In this document: piece after piece, positions 13,869-22,222 of the stretch
Numbering within the stretch: position 1 is the first letter of the stretch
How the letters are laid out: every line of letters starts with the position of its first letter
NCBI GenBank assembly: GCA_017503285.1
Contig: JAFVTH010000024.1
Coordinates: forward strand, 1-33,781
Origin: Clostridia bacterium
GTDB taxonomy: Bacteria > Bacillota > Clostridia > Oscillospirales > CAG-272
DNA: 33,781 bases
Direction: 5' to 3'
Notes under the pieces: model-generated
The model's database searches: none
What the model was told of the DNA's origin: nothing
What the model saw: the letters and a program-made list of their open reading frames with translations, nothing else
Program-made: the position numbers and the translations under genes

Positions 13869-14134
13869 TTATTTGTTTCTCCTGTAATTTGTTGTTGCCT
13901 TTTGAAGGTAAACTTCTCAGGCACAGGGTCATAGCCGCCCTTTGAGTATGGATTACAGCGCAAAATCCTGTATCCAGCCAAAAGGCTACCCCTTATAACA
14001 CCGAAGCGCTCTATTGCCTCAATGGCATATTCAGAGCAGGTGGGCGTAAATCTACACGCCTTTGGTAAATACGGGGAAATGTATTTTTTATAACCCTTAA
14101 GTGGTAATGTAAATACTTTTCTAATTATTTTCAT
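13865..14134 (-). CDS. yidD: Membrane protein insertion efficiency factor YidD
   Basis: 89 residues. Small basic membrane-associated protein that assists YidC-dependent insertion. The family signature is complete: YKKYISPYLPKACRFTPTCSEYA, a second conserved block RFGVIRGSLLAGYRILRCNPYSKGGYDPVP. The ATG at 14134 lies within the end of rnpA (14-base overlap) and has no separate binding site, so it is probably translationally coupled. An in-frame TTG two codons earlier is less likely. Confidence 0.94.
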   Translation of the reverse strand: MKIIRKVFTLPLKGYKKYISPYLPKACRFTPTCSEYAIEAIERFGVIRGSLLAGYRILRCNPYSKGGYDPVPEKFTFKRQQQITGETNK

Positions 14135-14507
14135 TATCAATAATTTTCAGCGCAATAAGCGCCTTTTCTAAATCCTTTGCTACCTGTGTGCTTTTCATTT
14201 CAGCAGTGGCCGGTCTTGCCACAAGCACCAAAAGGTAGCCCTTTTTTGTTTGAAATTCCTTTTCTGTTTGTCTTAAGCCCTCGCGCAAAACACGCTTAAC
14301 CCTGCTTCTCACAGTTGCCTTGCCGATTTTTTTAGAAACCGTAAGTCCAATTCTGTTTACATACTGCTTTTGTGGGTGGGCAAGCATAAGCCTTTTAGCC
14401 TTTAAGTCCTTTAGGGCATAAACTATAACCGATTTGGTAACAAATTTTCCGCCCTTGGCATATGCCTTAGAGTATAAATGATTTTCAGTGATTGCTATAT
14501 GCTTCAT
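14121..14507 (-). CDS. rnpA: Ribonuclease P protein component
   Basis: 128 residues from the chosen start. Protein subunit of RNase P, which removes 5' leaders from tRNA precursors. The central basic helix KATVRSRVKRVLREGLRQ holds the family RNR-like motif, preceded by IGLTVSKKIG. ATG at 14507 has AGGAAGG ten bases upstream; an upstream in-frame extension of ten codons has no support. It follows rpmH after a strong hairpin, so expression may depend on read-through or on a promoter in 14508-14590. Confidence 0.94.
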   Translation of the reverse strand: MKHIAITENHLYSKAYAKGGKFVTKSVIVYALKDLKAKRLMLAHPQKQYVNRIGLTVSKKIGKATVRSRVKRVLREGLRQTEKEFQTKKGYLLVLVARPATAEMKSTQVAKDLEKALIALKIIDNENN

Positions 14508-14593
14508 AACCGCTTCCTTCCTAAAATTTGCAGGCAAATTTCTGCACTTTATCCTTCACGATTACTGTGTGGTGTTTAGTTCTCCACAGAACG

Positions 14594-14627
14594 AAAAAAC
14601 GGGACTGCTTTAATCCAAGCAGTCCCG
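14594..14627 (-). terminator. Terminator/attenuator between rpmH and rnpA
   Basis: CGGGACTGCTT pairs with AAGCAGTCCCG (11 perfect pairs, 6-base loop) followed by TTTTTT on the minus strand. It should reduce transcription from the very strong rpmH promoter before rnpA, fitting the different amounts of L34 and RNase P protein needed. Confidence 0.88.
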
Positions 14628-14650
14628 AACTTAAAGCATGCAATTAACGA

Positions 14651-14785
14651 TTAGTAAGTAAGTCTTGCTCTGCCTTTAGCGCGTCTTCTCTTCAAAACCT
14701 TTCTGCCGTCAGCGGTTCTCATTCTCTTTCTGAAGCCGTGCTCTTTCTTTCTTTGACGCTTCTTTGGTTGGTAAGTTCTTAACAT
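14651..14785 (-). CDS. rpmH: 50S ribosomal protein L34
   Basis: 44 residues, the normal size, too short for usual frame cut-offs. Sequence [20 protein letters not shown] followed by a further basic block ending RARLTY is the typical L34 pattern (the usual second block TRNGRKVL appears as TADGRKVL). AAGGAGGTG precedes the ATG at 14785, and a consensus promoter lies about 90 bases upstream. In most Firmicutes it is the neighbour of dnaA; here the upstream gene is a YgiQ-type protein on the same strand. Confidence 0.97.
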   Translation of the reverse strand: MLRTYQPKKRQRKKEHGFRKRMRTADGRKVLKRRRAKGRARLTY

Positions 14786-14874
14786 AGTAGCACCTCCTTG
14801 ATTCAAATTGGAAGCCGTATTTACATACGCAATCTGATAGATAATTTATATCTCTATTTTTTAAGACAAGTTAT

Positions 14875-14903
14875 ATTATACACAAAGGACCTTATTTTGT
14901 CAA
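14875..14903 (-). promoter_or_regulatory. Consensus sigma-A promoter of rpmH
   Basis: TTGACA (14898-14903), 17 bases, TATAAT (14875-14880) on the minus strand: both hexamers are perfect. The leader to the L34 start is about 80-85 bases. This is the strongest promoter in the window by match to consensus. Confidence 0.93.
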
Positions 14904-14947
14904 GTGTTTTTTTATGCAAATGTCTTTTTTTGAATTTTGACAGTCGT

Positions 14948-16927
14948 TTATTTCTTGCCCTTTTTAGGCTTTTTATCGGGGGAGTGTCTGTTATTTGATG
15001 CTTTTACCCCTTTTTTGCCCCTTGTATTTTTCTTTTGCTCGCCCCCACTTTTGGGTGATTTTTTAGGCAATTTAGAACTGTTTTTAGGCTTTTTGCCCTG
15101 CTTTTCAAAATATTCGGAGCCTACTCTAAGGTCCGGCTTTACAAGGCAGGATGAGTCAAAGCCGATAAGGTCCTCTCTGCCTGCTTTAACAAGCGCCTCT
15201 CTTACTAGGTTTCGGTTTTCGGGCTTTCTAAACTGCAAAAGCGCCCTTTGCATCAGCTTTTCACGATAGTCATCGGGCTGATAAACCGGCTTGCCATCTA
15301 AGGGGTTTATGCCTGTGTAATACATAACCGTTGAGGCTGTGCCCGGTGTTGGGTAAAAGTCCTGCACCTGCTCCGGATTCAAGCCCAAATCCTTTAGGTA
15401 AAGGGCAAGCTCAATTGCGTCCTCGATTTTTGAGCCGGGGTGTGAGGACATAAGATATGGCACAAGATACTGCTCAAGCCCACACTCGTTACAAAGACGG
15501 AAATACTTTTCTCTGAATTTGTCGTAGACCTTAACATCCGGCTTGCCCATATATTTAAGCACGTTTGACGAGCAATGCTCCGGCGCTACCTTTAGCTGGC
15601 CGCTAACATGCTCCTTAACCAGCTTTCTGAAGAAAGTATCGCTTTTGTCGTAAATCATATAGTCAAAGCGTATGCCGGAACGGATAAACACCTTTTTTAC
15701 CCTTGGCAGGCTTTGAATTTTGTCAAGCAGCTCAATATACTCACTGTGGTCAACCTCAAGATTTTTACAGGGTGTTGGCACAAGGCATTTTCTGCCTGTG
15801 CAAACGCCGTCCTTTAGCTGCTTTTTGCAGGCAGGATATCTAAAGTTGGCTGTTGGACCGCCAACGTCGTGTATGTAGCCCTTAAAATCACTCATTTCGG
15901 TAATGAGCCTTGCCTCCTCAACGCAGGACTCTATACTGCGTGAGCGCACCTGTCTGCCCTGATGAAACGCAAGGGCGCAGAAGTTACACGCGCCAAAGCA
16001 GCCACGGTTGTGGGTTATGGAGAATTTTACCTCGTTGATAGCAGGCACACCACCCTCTTTTTCATACACAGGGTGGGGCATTCTCATATATGGAAGTGCA
16101 TAAACCCTATCAAGCTCCTCTCTTTCAAGAGGGAACGCAGGTGGATTTTGTACCAGCTTTTTATTGTCGTAATATTCAACTATTGCCTTGCCGGAAATTG
16201 CGTCCTGGTTTTTGTATTGCACCCCAAAGGCACGCGCGTATTCCTGCTTGTCCTCTTTAATCTTGTTAAAGTCAAGCTCACAGCATACCTCAAAGGGCAC
16301 CTCGTCCTCTCTTTTGCAGAGGTAAACACAGCCACGCTCTCCGCGGATTTTCTTAATCGGCACGCCTCTATCCAGAAGCTTGGCAATTCTTAAAATAATA
16401 TTCTCGCCCATACCATAGGTAAGAATATCGGCACGAGAGTCCACAAGGACGCTGCGCCTTATTTTGTTGTCCCAATAGTCGTAGTGGGCAAAGCGGCGCA
16501 GGGACGCCTCAAGACCGCCAAGGATAATCGGCACATCTCCATAAGCCTCTCTGATTCTGTTTGAATAAACTATCAAGGCTCTGTCCGGACGGTAGCCCAT
16601 TTTGCCACCCGGAGAATAGTAATCATAGGAGCGCTTTTTCTTTGAAGCTGTGTAGTGGGCAACCATTGAGTCTATGTTGCCGGCGCTAACAAGAAAGCCA
16701 AGACGAGGCTTGCCAAAGCGCTTAAAGTCCTCACAGCTTTTATAGTCAGGCTGGGCAAGTACCGCAACCCTAAAGCCTGCATTTTCAAGGACCCTTGTTA
16801 TAATAGCCGTGCCAAAGGACGGATGGTCCACATAGGCATCGCCACTTACATATACAAAGTCCGGTGCGTCCCAGCCAAGTGCGTCGCACTCTGCCTTAGT
16901 TATTGGCAAAAAAGCCTTCCCCTTCAT
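14948..16927 (-). CDS. YgiQ family radical SAM protein (UPF0313)
   Basis: 659 residues. Radical SAM enzyme of unknown reaction. An N-terminal B12-binding-like region (about 20-200) precedes the iron-sulfur motif [20 protein letters not shown], with Cys310, Cys314 and Cys317 (the CX3CX2C cluster). Other family blocks are [15 protein letters not shown] near the start, [40 protein letters not shown] and [12 protein letters not shown]. The last 50 residues are a Lys/Pro/Ser-rich tail probably not folded. AAGGAG is well spaced from the ATG. It follows a lipoprotein gene with a 20-base gap and may be the last gene of the gdpP-dnaB transcript. Confidence 0.92.
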   Translation of the reverse strand: MKGKAFLPITKAECDALGWDAPDFVYVSGDAYVDHPSFGTAIITRVLENAGFRVAVLAQPDYKSCEDFKRFGKPRLGFLVSAGNIDSMVAHYTASKKKRSYDYYSPGGKMGYRPDRALIVYSNRIREAYGDVPIILGGLEASLRRFAHYDYWDNKIRRSVLVDSRADILTYGMGENIILRIAKLLDRGVPIKKIRGERGCVYLCKREDEVPFEVCCELDFNKIKEDKQEYARAFGVQYKNQDAISGKAIVEYYDNKKLVQNPPAFPLEREELDRVYALPYMRMPHPVYEKEGGVPAINEVKFSITHNRGCFGACNFCALAFHQGRQVRSRSIESCVEEARLITEMSDFKGYIHDVGGPTANFRYPACKKQLKDGVCTGRKCLVPTPCKNLEVDHSEYIELLDKIQSLPRVKKVFIRSGIRFDYMIYDKSDTFFRKLVKEHVSGQLKVAPEHCSSNVLKYMGKPDVKVYDKFREKYFRLCNECGLEQYLVPYLMSSHPGSKIEDAIELALYLKDLGLNPEQVQDFYPTPGTASTVMYYTGINPLDGKPVYQPDDYREKLMQRALLQFRKPENRNLVREALVKAGREDLIGFDSSCLVKPDLRVGSEYFEKQGKKPKNSSKLPKKSPKSGGEQKKNTRGKKGVKASNNRHSPDKKPKKGKK

Positions 16928-16947
16928 AGTTTTCTCCTTTTTTGTTT

Positions 16948-17931
16948 TTAGCTTATGCTTTTATACCCAAAAATTACCATATTACTAATCAAAATCGTAA
17001 AATCACTCACAGCAAGAGGTATACTAGACTTTTCCAAGCTAAAGGTAAAGACAACTACTCTTTGTCCGTGGCACTCGCCTGCCATTATAAGTGGAGCGTC
17101 ATCTGCTTCATAAATGGTTGTAAGTCCACTTTCATTCTTTGTAATTGGGCTATATGCTCCTGTTGCAATCTTTATGACTGTATCACCAGTTTTTATATCA
17201 TCAAGCGAAACATCCTTCTTAATGATAGTGGAAATTTTATCCGTTGCCTCACTATCATATTCCTCAATAGCAAAGCCATCATTTGAAGATGCCTCTATGG
17301 TATTTCCAAACTCTATTCCCTTACTGGTTGGCTCGGTATTTATATACCAAATCATACCGTCTGTCGGTGGGTTTTCCGGCTCGCTAACGCTCTCAAACAC
17401 ATATAAGTAATAGCCCGAAAGCTTTTCCTTTGGCACATCCTCAACAGAGGCATACATATCCTCAACATTTATCGTGTATCCACTAGCGCGCAACGCTTGT
17501 TGCAATAAAGGCAATCTGTTAGTATCAATTTGCCCATCCTCTTTAAGCTTAAGTTGGCTACTTACGTACAGAATGTTATATTCATCCGGTTTTGTTTCCT
17601 CTTCAAGCTCAGGGTCAGGAGAAAGTGTTCCGTTATTCCCGCTACCCGTTGAAGTAATGGCACTACCAAGCTCCGGATCTGGATATAGTGTTTCACCATT
17701 TCCGCTACTTGTCTGTGTGGTGGTGCTTCCTATCTCCGGGTCAGAAAAAAGTCCACCGCCTTCATTATTTGTTTTATCTCCAGCACCGTTTCCTGATGTT
17801 TGGTTAATCTCGCCCCCGCTAATCAAGGAAGAACCTGTATTAATGCCATCTAAAACACTATCAAAATCGCAACCGATAAGCGTGGTGCATACAAGCGCAA
17901 GCAACAAAGCTATAGCTACTATTCTTTTCAT
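16948..17931 (-). CDS. Putative lipoprotein with three degenerate DPEL repeats
   Basis: 327 residues, family not recognised. The signal peptide (1-20, two basic residues then a hydrophobic core) ends TTLIG before Cys21, a good lipobox. Residues 61-110 hold three tandem repeats of about 20 residues, each with a D-P-E-L/I core ([24 protein letters not shown]) in a Gly/Ser/Thr/Asn-rich spacer, a likely wall-spanning or exposed linker. The rest (118-327) is a folded domain beginning [12 protein letters not shown] and rich in beta strands, resembling part of an extracellular ABC-transport-type auxiliary region, but no assignment is made. Start at 17931 is chosen for AAGGAG; the frame is open 24 codons further, but that would hide the signal peptide. 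Confidence 0.78.
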   Translation of the reverse strand: MKRIVAIALLLALVCTTLIGCDFDSVLDGINTGSSLISGGEINQTSGNGAGDKTNNEGGGLFSDPEIGSTTTQTSSGNGETLYPDPELGSAITSTGSGNNGTLSPDPELEEETKPDEYNILYVSSQLKLKEDGQIDTNRLPLLQQALRASGYTINVEDMYASVEDVPKEKLSGYYLYVFESVSEPENPPTDGMIWYINTEPTSKGIEFGNTIEASSNDGFAIEEYDSEATDKISTIIKKDVSLDDIKTGDTVIKIATGAYSPITKNESGLTTIYEADDAPLIMAGECHGQRVVVFTFSLEKSSIPLAVSDFTILISNMVIFGYKSIS

Positions 17932-17956
17932 TTTTTTCTCCTTGCAAGATATCGAA

Positions 17957-17980
17957 TGTGCCACCAGGACTGGTGGCACA
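17957..17980. terminator. Strong hairpin between the DUF1292 gene and the lipoprotein
   Basis: TGTGCCACCAG / CTGGTGGCACA, 11 perfect pairs with a 2-base loop. It follows the DUF1292 stop codon, but no T run follows on the minus strand, so it may act as an RNA-stability or partial termination structure, not a full terminator. Confidence 0.45.
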
Positions 17981-17986
17981 TTTTCA

Positions 17987-18277
17987 TTATTCCTCGTCGT
18001 CAAGCATTTCTATAAATGCATCGAAAACCTTTTCCAAAAGCTCCTCGTCCTCAAGGTAAACAACACAGTCGTTTTCCTCGTCGATAAGGAACACCATAAG
18101 CTCGTCCTCCTCGACACCGTCAATTTTGGTAACAGGCTCTAAGATTGCGTAATAGTTTGCCTCGTAGTCTACAACAGCAACCTGCTTAAACTCAATCTCC
18201 TTACCGTCGTTATCCTTTATAAAAACATTGTCCTCGTCCTCGCCGAAGAGCTTATCTACAAATCTTTCGTTTTTCAT
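17987..18277 (-). CDS. DUF1292 family protein
   Basis: 96 residues, very acidic. The pattern VFIKDNDGKEIEFKQVAVVDYEANYYAILEP, then VFLIDEENDCVVYLEDEELLEKVFDAFIEML, is that of DUF1292, small cytoplasmic proteins widespread in Firmicutes, often near mltG, ruvX or alaS. Function unknown. It starts nine bases after the dnaB stop and is co-transcribed. Confidence 0.85.
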   Translation of the reverse strand: MKNERFVDKLFGEDEDNVFIKDNDGKEIEFKQVAVVDYEANYYAILEPVTKIDGVEEDELMVFLIDEENDCVVYLEDEELLEKVFDAFIEMLDDEE

Positions 18278-18286
18278 AACTACTCC

Positions 18287-19627
18287 TTAATATTCAACTA
18301 TTCCATTTTCAAGAGTTGAGAACTTGGTGTACTGACCAAGCCAGCTCATTTGAACTGTGCCAAGTCCACCGTGACGGTTCTTTGCAACGATAACGTCAAC
18401 AAGGTTTGCCTTTTCCGGGTCGTTGCCATAATAGTCTCTTGAAAGGAAGATAACCATATCTGCGTCCTGCTCAATAGAACCGGAGTCACGAAGGTCGGAA
18501 AGCATAGGCTTTCTCTCCTTTTCCTTCTCTGTGCCACGGGAAAGCTGTGAGCAGGTGATAACAGGAACATTAAGCTCCTTGGCAAGAATCTTAAGTCCTC
18601 TTGAAATTTCTGCAATTTCGTTTACACGGCTACCGTCTCTGCGCTTATTTTCCGATTCCATAAGCTGTAGGTAGTCCACAACAACAAGACCAAGGTTTTT
18701 AATTCTTCTGAGCTTTGCCTTCATAGCTGTTATAGAAACATCGGTTGTGTCGTCTATGTAAATATTTGTTTCGGAAAGAATTGCTGTCGCGTTTGCAATC
18801 TTTTCCCAGTCAGATGGCTCAAGAGCGCCTGTACGGAGCTTTTGAGAGTCAACCATAGCCTCGCTGGCTATAATTCTTGAAACAAGCTGCTCGTTTGACA
18901 TTTCAAGCGAGAACATACAAACAGCCTTCTTTGATTTTTTAGCGATATTTGTGCCAAGGTTAAGGCAGAACGAGGTCTTACCTACACCCGGACGTGCGCC
19001 GACAATAACAAGGTCGCCCTTGCCGAAGCCCACAACAACCTTATCAAGGTCGGAGTAGCCTGTTGGCAAGCCCAAAATATCCTCCTTGGATGCTGTTTGA
19101 AGCTGATTAAGATGCTCATAGGTTTTGTAGATAACGTCCTTAATGTGGACAAAATCTCTCTTTTCGTTGTTTTGTGCAATCTCAAAAATCCTTTGCTCTG
19201 CAGCGTCAACAATATTTTCAACCTTATCCCCCTCGCTATAGGCATCCTTTTGGATTTCCTCAGATGCCAAAATCAAGCGACGAAGCACGCTTTTGTCGTA
19301 GACAATCTTTGCGTAGTCCTTAACGTTTGAGGTGGTTGGGGTTGTATCAATGAGAAGCTTAACATAGGAGCGCGCCTCAGCCTCATCATTATAAACACCG
19401 CCGCTAACTAAATTTGCAAGCAGGGTAACTAGGTCAATGGGCTTACTGTTATATTTGAAGTCCATCATAACCTCGTAGATTCTTGCGTGGGTGTCGTGAT
19501 AAAAATCGTCTGCCTTCAATATCTGCGCAACCACGTCAAAGCACTTCTCGGGGTCAATGATAATTGAGCCTAAAACTGCCTGCTCCGCATCTATTGAATA
19601 GGGCATTTTTCTCTGTAATGCGTCCAT
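18287..19627 (-). CDS. dnaB: Replicative DNA helicase DnaB
   Basis: 446 residues. Hexameric 5'-3' helicase of the replication fork (DnaC in Bacillus naming). N-terminal domain (about 8-110, MPYSIDAEQAVLGSIIID), then the RecA-like domain with Walker A GARPGVGKT (210-218), LVVVDYLQLM as Walker B, and DLRDSGSIEQDADMVIFLSRD, the conserved arginine-finger region. The ATG at 19627 comes one base after the rplI stop, with GGAG inside the end of rplI. The order gdpP-rplI-dnaB is standard in Firmicutes. Confidence 0.97.
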   Translation of the reverse strand: MDALQRKMPYSIDAEQAVLGSIIIDPEKCFDVVAQILKADDFYHDTHARIYEVMMDFKYNSKPIDLVTLLANLVSGGVYNDEAEARSYVKLLIDTTPTTSNVKDYAKIVYDKSVLRRLILASEEIQKDAYSEGDKVENIVDAAEQRIFEIAQNNEKRDFVHIKDVIYKTYEHLNQLQTASKEDILGLPTGYSDLDKVVVGFGKGDLVIVGARPGVGKTSFCLNLGTNIAKKSKKAVCMFSLEMSNEQLVSRIIASEAMVDSQKLRTGALEPSDWEKIANATAILSETNIYIDDTTDVSITAMKAKLRRIKNLGLVVVDYLQLMESENKRRDGSRVNEIAEISRGLKILAKELNVPVITCSQLSRGTEKEKERKPMLSDLRDSGSIEQDADMVIFLSRDYYGNDPEKANLVDVIVAKNRHGGLGTVQMSWLGQYTKFSTLENGIVEY

Positions 19628-19628
19628 A

Positions 19629-20075
19629 TTATTTCTCCACAACAGTAACTGTCAGCTTACCAACAACGTCAGGATAAACCTTAACGTCAAGCTTATATGT
19701 GCCAAATGCCTTAATTGGTGCATCAAGCACGATTTTTCTCTTATCAACCTCAAGACCGAACTGAGCCTTTACCGCCTCGGAAATATCCTTTGCGGTAACT
19801 GCACCGTAAAATCTACCGTCATTTCCTGCCTCGCAAGAAAGCTTTACTGTAAGCTCGGAGATTTTGTCGGCAAGAGCCTTTGCCTCTGCCTTTTCAACCT
19901 CCTTCTTGTGCTTGTCGGAGCTTTCCTTGTTCTTAACGTCATTTATAGCCTTTGCGTCCGCAACAACTGCAAGCTTTCTTGGGAAAAGAAAGTTTCTTGC
20001 ATAGCCCTCGGACACATCAATAATCTGATTTTTCTTGCCTTGGGATTTTACATCCTGTAAAAGTACTACCTTCAT
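19629..20075 (-). CDS. rplI: 50S ribosomal protein L9
   Basis: 148 residues, the usual length. N-terminal RNA-binding domain MKVVLLQDVKSQGKKNQIID with GYARNFLFPRKLA, a long connecting helix (about 45-75, Lys/Glu/Ala-rich) and the C-terminal domain with FYGAVTAKDISEAVKAQFG. It starts directly after the gdpP stop and is followed by dnaB. Confidence 0.97.
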   Translation of the reverse strand: MKVVLLQDVKSQGKKNQIIDVSEGYARNFLFPRKLAVVADAKAINDVKNKESSDKHKKEVEKAEAKALADKISELTVKLSCEAGNDGRFYGAVTAKDISEAVKAQFGLEVDKRKIVLDAPIKAFGTYKLDVKVYPDVVGKLTVTVVEK

Positions 20076-22067
20076 TTATTCCTCCAAATTAATGTATTCG
20101 TCAATAGCCTGCTTAAGCCTTAGAAGCACCTGTGCAACCTCGCAATCCTTAACCTGTGCGCCTGCCTCATCGTATCTACCGCCACCGCCAAGCTTTTCAA
20201 CAATAAGCTGAACGTTGATTGTGCCGTTTGAACGGGCAGAAATGTGAACAGCGTTGCCCACCTTAACAAGGGCAAAGCTTGCGCTAACCCCCTCAAGGGT
20301 AAGAAGGTCGTCTGCAACCTTGGCAGCAAGAATCTTATCCGAGGAGTCCGCCCCTGCTGCGTTTACAACAATTGCAACGCAGTTACGATAAATTTCTGCC
20401 TTTTCTCCCAGCTTTGCTTCCTTTTTGTAGTCCGCAATATTTGTCTTAAACAAATCCTGTATGCTTTCATAGCTTGCGCCATGGTCACGCAGGAACATAG
20501 CGGCAGAGTGTGTCTTTGTGCCTGTGCCCTTTACAAAATGCTTTGTATCAAGGATAATGCCTGCATATAGCATATCTGCGTCGGTGGGAGTTAAGTAGTC
20601 AGTTGGCAGCGCATGCTCCAAAATCTCTGTAACTATTTCGCTGGCGCTGGATGCAGACGGCTCAATGTATGTAAGCACCGGCTCTCTTTCAAACTCGCCT
20701 GTCTTTCTGTGGTGGTCAATAAAGATAATGTCATCAACCTGCTTTGCAATATCCTTTGACTCAAACATCCAAGGGTTATTTACGTCCACAACAATAAGAA
20801 GAGTATCGGGCTTTACAAGGTCAAGACCCTTTGATGCGTTTACAAAAACGCCCTTATAATGCTCATCCTTCTCAAGGATTTTCATACATCTTTTAACGTT
20901 GGAATCCTTAAAGTTTGTAACAATATTTACCTTAACGCCACAGTACATAGCAAGGCGGGCAATACCCACAGCAGAGCCAATAGCGTCATAGTCCGGAAAG
21001 GCGTGACCCATAACAAGCACGTTAGAGGCGCTGGCAATCCTATTTGCAAGCTCGTTTGCGATAACGCGGGAACGAACCTTTGTTCTGTTTTGCAGTGTAT
21101 TTGTTTTTCCGCCATAGAAGGTGATTTGGTCGCCAATCTTAACGGCAGCCTGGTCGCCACCGCGTTGAAGCGCCATATCAAGTGCAATATGTGCAGTTTT
21201 TTCCTTTTCCGCCATAGAGCCCTTAACCCTTGAAACACCGATTGAGAGTGTAACGGGAATACTGCCGGAGCCAACACGGATTTCCCTAACCTTGTCAAGA
21301 ATTGAGAACTTGTCCTCAACAAAGCGATCAAGGTTAATTCCGTTGAATATAAAGATATATTTATCCTTTTCGTATTCCTTCAAAAGTCCACCGACGGAGT
21401 CACACCAACCCCTTAGCATAGCCTCAACCTTAGCAGCAATTTCACGATATCTTTCCTGCTCAAAGCGAAGAAGCTCATCAAGGTTATCAATGATAACGTA
21501 TGAAACGATTGTTTCCTCGTCTACAATAAACTGCTCAAGCCTTGCCTGCTCGGTAATGTTGCGAAGGGTCAAAAGATAATAGCGCTCATTACCGCTATTT
21601 ATACCCTCCTCCTCAACGATATAGGTGTTTTCGCCAAGGACAAGCCTTGTTTCCTCATCACTCTTCTGTGATTTTTCCTCGCCTATATGGTAGGAAAGAA
21701 GATTTGAGGCATTATCCCCAAGGACGGACCTTTTACCAACTGCCGTAGCAGTATATGGGTTTGCCCAAACAATCTTATGGTTAATGTCGCAAATGAGCGC
21801 AGGCTCGTTTAGCGAATTAATCTTGTTATACATAATGTTGCTAAGCACAGGCTTCATCTTCTCATTTGTGCGCGGGGACGCGGAAATAAAGAATATAACC
21901 CAAATAACCATAATTGCGCTAAATATAGCAACACCGCCTATTCCGAGAGGAATAGCCTTGTCCGGGTTTTTCACAACCAAAATAATATCAGCCACAAGTG
22001 CAAGCAACGCAATAAATGGCAAAATAGATTTTATAATTATAGATTTGAAGTCAATTTTTTTCTTCAT
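20076..22067 (-). CDS. gdpP: GdpP-type cyclic-di-AMP phosphodiesterase
   Basis: 663 residues. Membrane-bound enzyme hydrolysing c-di-AMP, which controls osmotic and wall homeostasis. Two membrane segments (about 12-60), a PAS domain (about 85-170), a degenerate GGDEF domain (about 175-310), then DHH (about 345-500; VMGHAFPDYDAIGSAVG and IIFIDHHRKTG) and DHHA1 (to 655). The metal-binding aspartates and DHH are intact. One deviation: the usual GGGGH of DHHA1 is GGGGR (Arg near 628). AAGGAGG is well placed before ATG. Confidence 0.93.
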   Translation of the reverse strand: MKKKIDFKSIIIKSILPFIALLALVADIILVVKNPDKAIPLGIGGVAIFSAIMVIWVIFFISASPRTNEKMKPVLSNIMYNKINSLNEPALICDINHKIVWANPYTATAVGKRSVLGDNASNLLSYHIGEEKSQKSDEETRLVLGENTYIVEEEGINSGNERYYLLTLRNITEQARLEQFIVDEETIVSYVIIDNLDELLRFEQERYREIAAKVEAMLRGWCDSVGGLLKEYEKDKYIFIFNGINLDRFVEDKFSILDKVREIRVGSGSIPVTLSIGVSRVKGSMAEKEKTAHIALDMALQRGGDQAAVKIGDQITFYGGKTNTLQNRTKVRSRVIANELANRIASASNVLVMGHAFPDYDAIGSAVGIARLAMYCGVKVNIVTNFKDSNVKRCMKILEKDEHYKGVFVNASKGLDLVKPDTLLIVVDVNNPWMFESKDIAKQVDDIIFIDHHRKTGEFEREPVLTYIEPSASSASEIVTEILEHALPTDYLTPTDADMLYAGIILDTKHFVKGTGTKTHSAAMFLRDHGASYESIQDLFKTNIADYKKEAKLGEKAEIYRNCVAIVVNAAGADSSDKILAAKVADDLLTLEGVSASFALVKVGNAVHISARSNGTINVQLIVEKLGGGGRYDEAGAQVKDCEVAQVLLRLKQAIDEYINLEE

Positions 22068-22158
22068 AAAACGACCTCCTTTTCACTAATTTCTTTATAA
22101 TTATATTATATCTTAACATATTTTTATTATTTTGTAAAGTGGTTTTAATGATTTGTAC

Positions 22159-22187
22159 TTGCAACCTTGCCTGTTTTGTGATATACT
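22159..22187 (+). promoter_or_regulatory. Promoter of the GlmU-like gene
   Basis: TTGCAA (22159-22164), 17 bases, TATACT (22182-22187), with TGA before the -10 (extended -10). It is 35 bases before the start codon and probably drives the GlmU-like gene and pth together. The opposite strand (22068-22140) is AT-rich and should hold the gdpP promoter, though no clear hexamer pair was found. Confidence 0.75.
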
Positions 22188-22222
22188 TTTAATGAAATTT
22201 TACGAAAAAGCGAGGTACATGT

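Noticed and set aside
14530-14590. Possible DnaA boxes (TTATCCTTCACG, TCTCCACAG) near rpmH
   Set aside because: Neither matches TTATCCACA well, they are not clustered, and dnaA is not adjacent. No origin is claimed.
17474-18142. 222-codon plus-strand open frame
   Set aside because: Antisense to the repeat lipoprotein and the DUF1292 gene, low complexity, no homology pattern or binding site.
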